A stretch of DNA of 48,360 nt from Dehalococcoidia bacterium (GTDB taxonomy: Bacteria > Chloroflexota > Dehalococcoidia > UBA2979), in NCBI GenBank assembly GCA_020845735.1, contig JADLFF010000056.1:1-48360 (forward strand). The letters are read 5' to 3'. Position 1 is the first letter of the stretch. The number at the start of each line of letters is the position of its first letter. Both the position numbers and the translations under genes were made by a program. Positions 34,935 through 41,871 of this stretch are shown piece after piece. The notes below the pieces were generated by a model. The model was not told the DNA's origin and searched no databases. It saw only the letters and a program-made list of their open reading frames with translations.

Positions 34935-35252
34935 CTAATCGTCATCGTTGCGGAGGAACCCGAAGACGCCGCCACCCTCGACGCGACCACGCTCGGCGTG
35001 CTCGCGCTCCTCATGCTCGCGCTCGCCGCGCGTGCCAAACTCGGTGGCGCCGCCCGGCGCGCGCTCAGGTGCGGCCGCGGCGACGTCGAGCGCCAGGCTG
35101 GACTGCGTGACGACGGTCTGTGCGGCCGCCTCGGCTCCAGTCGCCGCCTGGCGGCCGCCGAAGAGGCCCACGGTGGAGCCCGCGACCACAATGAGTGCGA
35201 TGGCGATAGCTGTCCCCGCGATCGCGTATGCGCCTGCGATTGACTTCGGCAC
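34935..35252 (-). CDS. small TM protein with charged tail ending DDD (cassette 1)
   Basis: GTG 35252 follows AAGGAG by six bases. The 105 residues start PKSIAGAYAIAGTAIAIALI, a membrane helix, with GLFGG just after it. A His/Glu/Arg-rich stretch (GEREHEEREHAERGRVEGG) and the end FLRNDDD follow. Two cassette-2 proteins share the AAYAVAST-like helix start, a G-L/F-F motif after the helix and, in one case, the DDD end. It lacks their coiled coil. It is the first gene of cassette 1 and is divergent from the response-regulator gene, 151 bases away. Function unknown. Confidence 0.7.
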   Translation of the reverse strand: MPKSIAGAYAIAGTAIAIALIVVAGSTVGLFGGRQAATGAEAAAQTVVTQSSLALDVAAAAPERAPGGATEFGTRGEREHEEREHAERGRVEGGGVFGFLRNDDD

Positions 35253-35403
35253 TGCTGTCTCCTTCCGGGAGCGTTGCTCCCTGCGAACTCATCGTCGCAA
35301 CCGCTCCTGTGACTGCGGTTCGAAGCGGCTGTGAATCCTCAAATCTGGCGCCAAGACCCCGCGCCGACGTCCCGTTGAGCTCCCCTCGTTCTACGCTTGC
35401 TGC

Positions 35404-36069
35404 GTGCACATCCTTGTCGCGGAAGACGATCAGCGGCTGGCGCGCCTCCTCGAGCGAGGACTGACCGGCGAGGGACACGTGGTCAGCGTCGCCCACGACG
35501 GCGAGGAAGCCCTCGCGCTGGCACGCGGTGGCGAATTCGACGTGCTGGTGCTCGATGTGATGATGCCCGTGTACGACGGCTTTGCTGTAGTGCGCGCCCT
35601 GCGAGACGAGCGCGTAACCACGCCGGTGCTGTTCCTCACCGCGCGCGGTGAAGTCGCCGATCGCATAACGGGGCTGGACGCCGGTGGCGACGATTACCTC
35701 GTAAAGCCGTTCGCCTTCGACGAGTTGCTGGCGCGCCTCCGTGCACTGGGGCGGCGCACCTCGCAGCCGGCCGACGTGCGCATCGTCGGCGGCGGCATCG
35801 AGATTGATCTGGTTCGGCACGAGGTGCGCCGCAACGGTGAGCCCGTCGACCTGGCGCCCACGGAGTTCCGGTTGCTGGAGTACTTCCTCCGCCACCCGGG
35901 CCACACGCTGTCTCGGCGCAGCATCCTCGCTCATGTCTGGGGCTACGAGGCCGATGCCGACGCGAACGTGGTCGACCTCTACGTCCACTACCTGCGCCGC
36001 AAGCTCGGCGACGCACTGCCGCTGACCACCATCCGCGGCGCTGGCTACCGCCTGGATGCCGCCCAGTGA
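35404..36069 (+). CDS. OmpR/PhoB-family response regulator
   Basis: This 221-residue protein has a receiver domain with acidic pocket EDD at 7-9, phosphoacceptor D51 (VLVLDVMMP) and Lys in YLVKPF. Its C-terminal winged helix runs from about 125 (VDLAPTEFRLLEYFL, then ANVVDLYVHYLRRKLG and TIRGAGYRL). The start is GTG 35404, with no clear ribosome-binding site. It overlaps the kinase gene at TGATG and is divergent from cassette 1, so it is well placed to control that cassette and perhaps cassette 2. Confidence 0.92.
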   Translation: MHILVAEDDQRLARLLERGLTGEGHVVSVAHDGEEALALARGGEFDVLVLDVMMPVYDGFAVVRALRDERVTTPVLFLTARGEVADRITGLDAGGDDYLVKPFAFDELLARLRALGRRTSQPADVRIVGGGIEIDLVRHEVRRNGEPVDLAPTEFRLLEYFLRHPGHTLSRRSILAHVWGYEADADANVVDLYVHYLRRKLGDALPLTTIRGAGYRLDAAQ

Positions 36070-37319
36070 TGTTCCGCCATGCGCGAGCGCGGCTCACGCT
36101 CTGGTACGGCGTAGTCTTCTTCGCTGTCCTCGTGGTGCTCGGCGCCGCCACCTACGTGGGCCTCACGCGCAGCATCGACCAGCAGGTGGACAGGGGCATT
36201 GCGGCTGCCGTCACCCAGTGGATCGAGACCGCCCCCGACCCCCGCACCTTGACACCGCTTCCGCGCTCGCAAGACGAGGGGCATGGGACGACTGACGTCT
36301 TCATCCTCGTGTACCGCTCGGATGGGGCCCTGGTCGCGAACCCACGGCAGGCCGCGGGTGAAGAGCTCATCGAGCATGCCATTGGCGATCCACTGGCTGC
36401 GGTCCCGGTTTGGCGCACCGTCGCACTGGAGCACGAGCGCCTCCGCATCCAGACCGTGCCGGTCGAGATCGGGGGCACGCGCGTCGGCGTGGTCATCGGC
36501 GGGCGGAACCTCGCGGAGCGGGACTTGCAGATCCAAACGGTGATTGTCGTCCTGGGCGCGGTCGCTGGTGCCGGGCTCCTGCTGGCGGTCAGTGGAGGCT
36601 ACCTCCTGGCCGGCCGCGCGCTCCGGCCACTTGCCGCGGCATACGAGGGGCAGCGCCGCTTCGTCGGCGATGCCTCCCACGAGTTGCGTTCGCCCATCAC
36701 CGTCATCCGCACCACCGCTGACCTCCTGCTGCGCGGCGAGCGGCTCGACGGCGCCGAGCGCGAGGCGGTGGCCGACATCCGAGACGTGGCGGATGAGGCG
36801 GCTCGGCTCGTCGAAGACCTGCTGGACCTCGCGCGCATGGAGCAGCGCGCCGACGCATCGACGCTTCCGCCTGGCGGGGCCGACCTCGCACGTATCGCCG
36901 CTCGCGAACTTGATCGGCTGGAGCCCCAATGTCTTTCGCATCGTACGACTGTCACTCGAGACCTCGCCTCCACGAGAACGGCGGTGACGGACGACGAGGC
37001 TGGCCGGGTGCTCCGCGCGCTCATCGAGAATGTGCTGCAGCACACGCCGGTCGGCACGCCGTGCGCCGTCTCCACAAGGCGCGATGGAAATCAGGGAGTT
37101 CTGTCAGTAGAGGATTCCGGGCCGGGGGTCCCTGAGAACGCCCGGCTGTCGATCTTTGACCGGTTCAGCCGCGTCGAGACTGCCCACACGCCGGGTACCG
37201 GCAGCGGGCTCGGCCTAGCGATCGTGCGCACGATCGCGACCCGTCGAGAGGGCAGCGCAGCGGCCTCGACGGGCAAGACCGGAGGCCTGCGCATCGAGGT
37301 CAGGTTCCCGGAAGTGTGA
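36069..37319 (+). CDS. sensor histidine kinase
   Basis: ATG 36069 shares one base with the regulator stop; GTG 36066 is possible. The 416-residue protein has a first membrane helix (12-32), an extracytoplasmic sensor region of about 120 residues, a second helix (157-182) and a short HAMP-like link. Then come the H-box FVGDASHELRSPI (H204) and an ATPase domain with ALIENVLQHTP, VEDSGPGVP and GTGSGLGLAIV. The sensor part has no recognised fold and no Cys, so the signal is unknown. It should phosphorylate the upstream regulator. Confidence 0.92.
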   Translation: MFRHARARLTLWYGVVFFAVLVVLGAATYVGLTRSIDQQVDRGIAAAVTQWIETAPDPRTLTPLPRSQDEGHGTTDVFILVYRSDGALVANPRQAAGEELIEHAIGDPLAAVPVWRTVALEHERLRIQTVPVEIGGTRVGVVIGGRNLAERDLQIQTVIVVLGAVAGAGLLLAVSGGYLLAGRALRPLAAAYEGQRRFVGDASHELRSPITVIRTTADLLLRGERLDGAEREAVADIRDVADEAARLVEDLLDLARMEQRADASTLPPGGADLARIAARELDRLEPQCLSHRTTVTRDLASTRTAVTDDEAGRVLRALIENVLQHTPVGTPCAVSTRRDGNQGVLSVEDSGPGVPENARLSIFDRFSRVETAHTPGTGSGLGLAIVRTIATRREGSAAASTGKTGGLRIEVRFPEV

Positions 37320-37354
37320 TCTGCCAACTTCTGTCGCTGCCAGTGGAGCCGCGA

Positions 37355-37370
37355 GGGGCGTGGCCGCCCC
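37355..37370. terminator. hairpin between convergent genes
   Basis: GGGGCG and CGCCCC form a perfect 6-bp stem around a TGGC loop, between the ends of the kinase gene (+) and the cassette-2 heme protein gene (-). There is no T tract, so intrinsic termination is uncertain; its place suits a two-way stop. Confidence 0.3.
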
Positions 37371-37426
37371 AACAGATACGCACATCGCACCCATCGCCAG
37401 AGGCACAGTCGAGGGCCGAGCGCCTC

Positions 37427-38266
37427 CTATGACCGCCGACCGTGTGCGCGAGGCGGTACGGACTCATCGAGCCGCGCCCGCTCGAACTGCGCCGCGGCAA
37501 AATCGAGCACAATCGACCCATCCTCGGCGGGCGGTGGCTCGTTCGTCGCGTGCCTCGGCGCCGACGTGGGCTTCGCACCCCCGCCCGCTGTGGCCGGAGA
37601 GCTGGTGGCTGCCGCCGCGCGCGGTCGACGGAATTCGTACGCGAGTCGGAAGACGGTCGCACCGAATATCGCTGCGCCACTCCCCACGTAGAGGAAGCGC
37701 GCAAGTTCGTGCTTTGAGTCCGTTCCGGCCACGAAACCGTGCGTGAGCGCGACCAGTATGACCGCCGTCGCGCTCGCGTGGATTGCGCGCCACACCTCAT
37801 AACTCAGCAACGAGCGTGCCCAGCTGCTGACGATGATGACGACCATTCCCCACAGCGCGAGCGTTCCGAGCGCCACCGCACCCGTCATGTGCGCGGACTT
37901 TCCAGGGACCAGCGAGCCAAGCACGGAGATGTCGACGTACTTGTCGGTGACGATGACCAGCGTGTGGATCACCGTCAGCACAAGTGCCGCCAGCGTCCAC
38001 TGCTGATGATACTCAGTGACGGTCTTGCGGTTCACGGCTCCGTCCAGCCCCCGCGAGCTCACCATCAGCCCGAACACCATCGAGGCGGCGAGGGCACCGT
38101 ACGCACCGAAGCCCGTCGCGCGGCCCGCCCACCACTGGAGCGGCTGCTCCGTATCCCACATCCCAAAGAACGCGGGCATGTAGAGATACGCGTAATAGAC
38201 TGCCGCAGCCGCCAGCAGGCTGCGTGCAGCCACCAGTGCCAGCGGCTCCAGGCGTTTGAGCGTCAT
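37427..38266 (-). CDS. ferric-reductase-like di-heme membrane protein (cassette 2)
   Basis: ATG 38266 overlaps the ApbE stop as ATGA. The 279-residue protein shares the cassette-1 plan: six membrane segments and four His (H87/H101 and H163/H176) with the same 14- and 13-residue spacing. Common strings are HQQW and WRAIHA. It differs by a C-terminal tail of about 70 residues rich in Pro, Ala and charged residues (TSSPATAGGGAKPTSAPRH). Two b-hemes and transmembrane electron transfer are expected. It is the last gene of cassette 2. Confidence 0.85.
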   Translation of the reverse strand: MTLKRLEPLALVAARSLLAAAAVYYAYLYMPAFFGMWDTEQPLQWWAGRATGFGAYGALAASMVFGLMVSSRGLDGAVNRKTVTEYHQQWTLAALVLTVIHTLVIVTDKYVDISVLGSLVPGKSAHMTGAVALGTLALWGMVVIIVSSWARSLLSYEVWRAIHASATAVILVALTHGFVAGTDSKHELARFLYVGSGAAIFGATVFRLAYEFRRPRAAAATSSPATAGGGAKPTSAPRHATNEPPPAEDGSIVLDFAAAQFERARLDESVPPRAHGRRS

Positions 38267-39165
38267 CGGAGGTAGCGCGCCAGTCCGGGCGTCATCATGC
38301 AGTGGCCGTCCGCAGCGACAAGCAGCGCCTCGGCGCCACGCCTCGCCAGCGCCGGAAGCGCCGCCTCCGCGTTCGCCAGCAGCGCGGTCGCCAGGACGTC
38401 TGCGGTCGTGGCGTCGGGTGCAAGCACCGATGACTGGACCCACTCGCCCGCGCTCGGACGGTCACTGCGCGGGTCGATGATGTGGTGCGCGTCGCCGCCG
38501 GCCGTCGCCCAGCGTCGGTGCAACGTCGATGACGAGGCGAGCCCACCCGCCCGGACGCCGACTCGATAGCCCCCCGTGCAGAGCTCCACGAGTTCTTCCT
38601 CGTCGCGCTCGCCGCCCAGCAACACGTCCCCACCACCGTCCACGAAGTAGCGGTGCGCGCCCGCGTCCTGCAGCAGTCTACCCACCCGGTCGACGGCCCA
38701 GCCCTTGGCGATTCCCCCAAGGTCGAGCTGCCCCGGCCCTCGCAATTCGATGACGTCACCGTGGACCGGGATGGCGGGATGCCCGACGGCATCGCGCGCC
38801 GGACCTGCGCTGCTCGAGCGCACCAGCTCCATCGAGCGGTCGTAGCCAGCCGCCACCACCGCGTCGCCCACCGCGGGGTCGAACGCGCCGGCGGTGGCCT
38901 CGCGGAACTCGAGCGCCAGCGATGTGATGTCGGCGAGCAGTGGATCCTGGATCCGGCGATCGCGATTCAAGCGCGACAGCGCCGAATCCGGGAGGAAGCG
39001 CGAACAGCGCTGCTCAATGTCGCGAACGAGGTCCTCGGCGGCGCGCAACGCGGCTGGAGGGCTGCCCCACGTCTCCAGTTGCCACTGCGTTCCCATCGCC
39101 CTGAAGGCACGACGGGATCGAAGCGGTCGACTGCGCCGCACCGGTCGATTCGCTGTGGCGATCAC
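38263..39165 (-). CDS. apbE: ApbE-type FAD:protein FMN transferase (cassette 2)
   Basis: GTG 39165 overlaps the previous stop (GTGA), which decides the start; the frame is open further upstream but only antisense-like. The 300-residue product shows FRAMGTQWQLE, CSRFLPDSALSRLN, GAFDPAVGDAVVAAGYD, GQLDLGGIAKGWAVD, YFVDGGGDVLLGG, HHIIDPRSDRP and TADVLATALL. The metal- and FAD-binding signature is intact, including HHIIDP. It should transfer FMN to a Thr or Ser of a partner protein. Similarity to the cassette-1 copy is clear over the whole length, though well below identity. Confidence 0.9.
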   Translation of the reverse strand: MIATANRPVRRSRPLRSRRAFRAMGTQWQLETWGSPPAALRAAEDLVRDIEQRCSRFLPDSALSRLNRDRRIQDPLLADITSLALEFREATAGAFDPAVGDAVVAAGYDRSMELVRSSSAGPARDAVGHPAIPVHGDVIELRGPGQLDLGGIAKGWAVDRVGRLLQDAGAHRYFVDGGGDVLLGGERDEEELVELCTGGYRVGVRAGGLASSSTLHRRWATAGGDAHHIIDPRSDRPSAGEWVQSSVLAPDATTADVLATALLANAEAALPALARRGAEALLVAADGHCMMTPGLARYLR

Positions 39166-39680
39166 GAGGCCTTCGTGGCCTTCGGCTTGGCAGCAGGAGC
39201 CGGAGCCGGCGGCGGGGCGGCTGGAGCGGAAGCCGCGACCACCACCGGAGGCGGCGCAGCGACTGGCTGGACTGCAGGGGCGACAGCTGCGGGCGCGGCC
39301 GGACCCACTGGGGCCGACACGACCGGTTGAGTCGGCGCCGGTGCGGGTACGAGTGCAGTCCCCCCGTTGGAGACAGGCGCAACAGACCCGACCTTGATTG
39401 GAGGCAGTGGCGCCAGTTGTAGTGCTGGCGCGGCCCCGAGTCGGTCGGACAGCGTCGGTCCCGACGCGCCGACCACGGGAACCGTGATCACCTGGGGCAT
39501 CGGAGGTGCCTCCGCGAGAGCGGCAGCCGCTGCTTCCGCCTCCTCGGCCTCGGCTTCCGCCTGCAGCGCCGCCTTTGCCGCTGCGACGTGTGCGTCCGCC
39601 CGCGCGATCCCCGTCCACGCGGCCCCGATTGCCGCAAGGCTCGTCGCCGCGACCACGATGTTCACGTGCGTCTTGGCCAT
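39162..39680 (-). CDS. TM protein with long Ala/Pro-rich tail (cassette 2)
   Basis: A 172-residue protein: one membrane helix (VNIVVAATSLAAIGAAWTGI), an Ala/Glu segment likely helical (ALQAEAEAEEAEAAAAALAE), and then about 110 residues dominated by Pro, Ala and Val, ending in a Lys-rich KPKATKAS. It is coupled to ApbE by GTGA. It holds the place of the 82-residue protein in cassette 1. Low-complexity composition makes it hard to find by similarity search. A periplasmic spacer or anchor is one possible role. Confidence 0.72.
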   Translation of the reverse strand: MAKTHVNIVVAATSLAAIGAAWTGIARADAHVAAAKAALQAEAEAEEAEAAAAALAEAPPMPQVITVPVVGASGPTLSDRLGAAPALQLAPLPPIKVGSVAPVSNGGTALVPAPAPTQPVVSAPVGPAAPAAVAPAVQPVAAPPPVVVAASAPAAPPPAPAPAAKPKATKAS

Positions 39681-39787
39681 GGCTTCCGCCTTTCCGTTAC
39701 GCCCGCACGGGGTCGCTCCGCGCTGCGGGCCGGCACCGCAAACCGCCGTCAGTCGTGCCCAGCAGGCGTCCGTCGATGGTCGGGACT

Positions 39788-40375
39788 TTAGTCGTCGTCC
39801 TCATGCCGCTCCTGCCGGCGAGGTGTAGATGCTGGCTTCGGGGTGCCTGTGGCCGTAGCCCTGGCCGTAGCACTCGCCGTGGGCGCGGCGGTGGTAGCGA
39901 CGATTGCCGCGACAGCCGGCCTCGGCGTCGCTGTCGGTGTAGCGGTCGCGATAACCAGGGGCGTCGCGGGTGCCGCCGTCAGCGCACTCTTCTGGCCCGC
40001 CTCGGCCTGCGCACGTACCGTCTCGATTTCGGCAGCGAGGCTGGCGGACGCCGCGGCCCGCTGCTGCTCCACCTCGGCCGCGGCCCTAGCCTGGAGAGCA
40101 ACCCGCTGCGCCGCTACCTCGGCGGCCGCTTGGGCGAGCGCGGCGTCGCGCTGCGTTCGCACATCAGACAGCGCGGCTTCGTAAGCGGCGGATGCATCGA
40201 TGACGGACGAAGGCGTGGCCACCTCGGCGGCGGACGCCGTTGCCGTCGGTTCCTCCTCAGCGGACGTGTCCGACGCCGACGTGAAGAAGCCGAACACGGA
40301 GGCGGACACGACGATGGCCGCAACCGCCAGGGCAGTAGACGCGACTGCGTAGGCGGCCGCGAGCTGTCTGGTCAT
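39788..40375 (-). CDS. TM coiled-coil protein ending DDD (cassette 2)
   Basis: This 195-residue protein has an N-terminal helix AAAYAVASTALAVAAIVVSA followed by FGFF. Residues about 58-125 form a regular Ala/Gln/Arg coiled coil (AALAQAAAEVAAQRVALQA, VEQQRAAASASLAAEI). A Thr/Pro/Ala-rich stretch and a charged tail ending RHEDDD follow. It is a paralogue of the next gene upstream over the helix and coiled coil, and its DDD end matches the 105-residue protein of cassette 1. It probably lies in the membrane with the coil outside. No known family is recognised. Confidence 0.75.
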   Translation of the reverse strand: MTRQLAAAYAVASTALAVAAIVVSASVFGFFTSASDTSAEEEPTATASAAEVATPSSVIDASAAYEAALSDVRTQRDAALAQAAAEVAAQRVALQARAAAEVEQQRAAASASLAAEIETVRAQAEAGQKSALTAAPATPLVIATATPTATPRPAVAAIVATTAAPTASATARATATGTPKPASTPRRQERHEDDD

Positions 40376-40558
40376 GAGCCCAACCCTTCAAGGCGCGCGT
40401 GCGTCGCGCGTTCACTCGATAGTCGGCGCCTCGCAGCACCCCACGTGATGCCCGAAGGTCCCGTAATCAAGCGGTCGGACTCGGATCCACTTGTTGTGAC
40501 GTACTCAACGGAGCCGCCGAACGCGGCCATTCGAGCAGGCAAAGCGTCGCCCGAAGCC

Positions 40559-41254
40559 CTACAACCCATATTTCGCGCGCAATAGGCCCACTTCGCGCAT
40601 GCACGACGTCTTCTCGGCGCCGCTCTTCTTGTCGCATTCCGCTGTCTTTGCTGCGATCTCGCCCTGCACCTCGGCCAGCTTCGCTGCGCTCAAGGTTCCC
40701 ATGGGAGGCGAGGACGGCGTCGGCGACGCCGTTGCTGAGGCAGTAGGCGCGGGTGTTGCGACGGCGCTTGGTACCACAGTCGGAATCGCGGTGGGCGGGA
40801 CCGTTGGAACCAGTGTCGGCGCGACCGTTGGGGGAGCCGTTGGAAGGCTGGTCGGTACTGCCGAGGGCGTCACCGAGGCCTTCGCCGCAGCCTCGGCCTG
40901 AGCCTTTGCCACGGCGAGCTCCGCGGCCAGCGCTGCGGCAGCCGAGGCACGCTGCTGCTCCACATCGCTTGCGGCCTCTGCCTGCAACCTCGAGCGCTGC
41001 GCCGCGACCTGGGCCGCTGCTTCATTCAGCGCGACACGCCTCTGCGTCTCCACATCCGCAAGCGCCGCCCCATACGCCGCCGAGGCGTCCACCGTCGTCG
41101 ATGCACCCGTCGCAGTCGGTGTCTCTGAGGCCGTCTCCCCCACCGTGTCCTTGTCCGAACTGAAGAGGCCAAAGATTACGGCGGACACCACAATCGCAGC
41201 TACTGCCAGTGCCGTGGATGCCACCGCGTAGGCAGCTGCGACTTGTCTTGTCAT
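40559..41254 (-). CDS. TM coiled-coil protein with Cys-containing tail (cassette 2)
   Basis: ATG 41254 is chosen because AGGTGGATCA precedes it; the frame is open far upstream without support. The 231 residues start AAAYAVASTALAVAAIVVSA and FGLF, nearly the same as the 195-residue protein. A matching coiled coil follows (ALNEAAAQVAAQRSRLQA, VEQQRASAAAALAAEL), then a Pro/Thr repeat region (PTVAPTLVPTVPPTAIPT), then a helical end with two Cys (TAECDKKSGAEKTSCMREVG). TGAS at residues 49-52, just after the helix, partly resembles the flavinylation motif but lacks its Asp. It is the first gene of cassette 2. Confidence 0.75.
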   Translation of the reverse strand: MTRQVAAAYAVASTALAVAAIVVSAVIFGLFSSDKDTVGETASETPTATGASTTVDASAAYGAALADVETQRRVALNEAAAQVAAQRSRLQAEAASDVEQQRASAAAALAAELAVAKAQAEAAAKASVTPSAVPTSLPTAPPTVAPTLVPTVPPTAIPTVVPSAVATPAPTASATASPTPSSPPMGTLSAAKLAEVQGEIAAKTAECDKKSGAEKTSCMREVGLLRAKYGL

Positions 41255-41871
41255 TGATCCACCTCGAGGCACACGGGGCACAGGGCCCTCACGACTGAAG
41301 AGTCGGCATTCCCGCGCCCGAAGTGTGACGGTCAGGGCGAAGCGCGATATCCCGGATTCAAGAGACCTGGACGCGACAGTTCGAAGTACGGTCGAGCCGC
41401 CTCGACGACGGCGGCCGCTCAACCGTCCCTTCGATTGCACCGCCCTCCGATCAGTGCTTGCCTCACTCGCAGCCGGTCGAGAGGTGCTCGCAGCGCGAGC
41501 GAGCGCCGAAATCGCATACAACCCATTTCGCATGACGACAGCGTCATGCCGATGACGAAGTGGACGAACACGACGCGACAGGACACGCGGCGGGATGGAG
41601 AGGGCCGATTAGGAAGAAGTCGGGATCAGCAAGGAACGAGACGACACCAACGCAGACGGAATCGGTTGGTCACCCTCACGCCGCCGCTCGCCAGGCGACG
41701 ACTCGCGCAGCCCACTGTGTTCGCGGAGGATGCGGAACGAACGACTCTCCGATGCTGGCGAGATGGAGCTTGATCCTCCCCCGTCTCCACCATCACCAGA
41801 TCAGAGATGGCTCGCTGAGTGAGCCACGTCGTCCCGTCATCAGGCTTCAACAGCACCAACGCTCGAGCACC
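41255..41871. other. gene-free stretch at the right end of the island
   Basis: No reading frame here has a recognised domain. The first 100 bases should hold the cassette-2 promoter. The right copy of the attachment-like site lies at 41764-41792. The remaining bases show no repeat, tRNA or terminator that I can support. Confidence 0.5.
41764..41792. other. attachment-like site, right
   Basis: It carries the same 18-mer as the left site, at 41775-41792, with TGGAG six bases before it. Outside this unit the flanks differ from those of the left copy. It stands about 80 bases before the end of the second nuclease-helicase gene. The distance to the left core is 12,854 bases, the size a precise excision would release. 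Confidence 0.55.

Noticed and set aside
38300..39397. Plus-strand Arg/Pro-rich frames across the ApbE-2 region
   Set aside because: Complementary to a gene with all ApbE motifs; no independent support.
39166..39618. Upstream extension of the cassette-2 ApbE frame by about 150 residues
   Set aside because: It runs antisense-like through the small TM protein gene, and the GTGA overlap marks the real start.
41255..41533. Upstream extension of the 231-residue protein by 93 residues
   Set aside because: Arg/Ser-rich with no pattern; a ribosome-binding site directly precedes ATG 41254.
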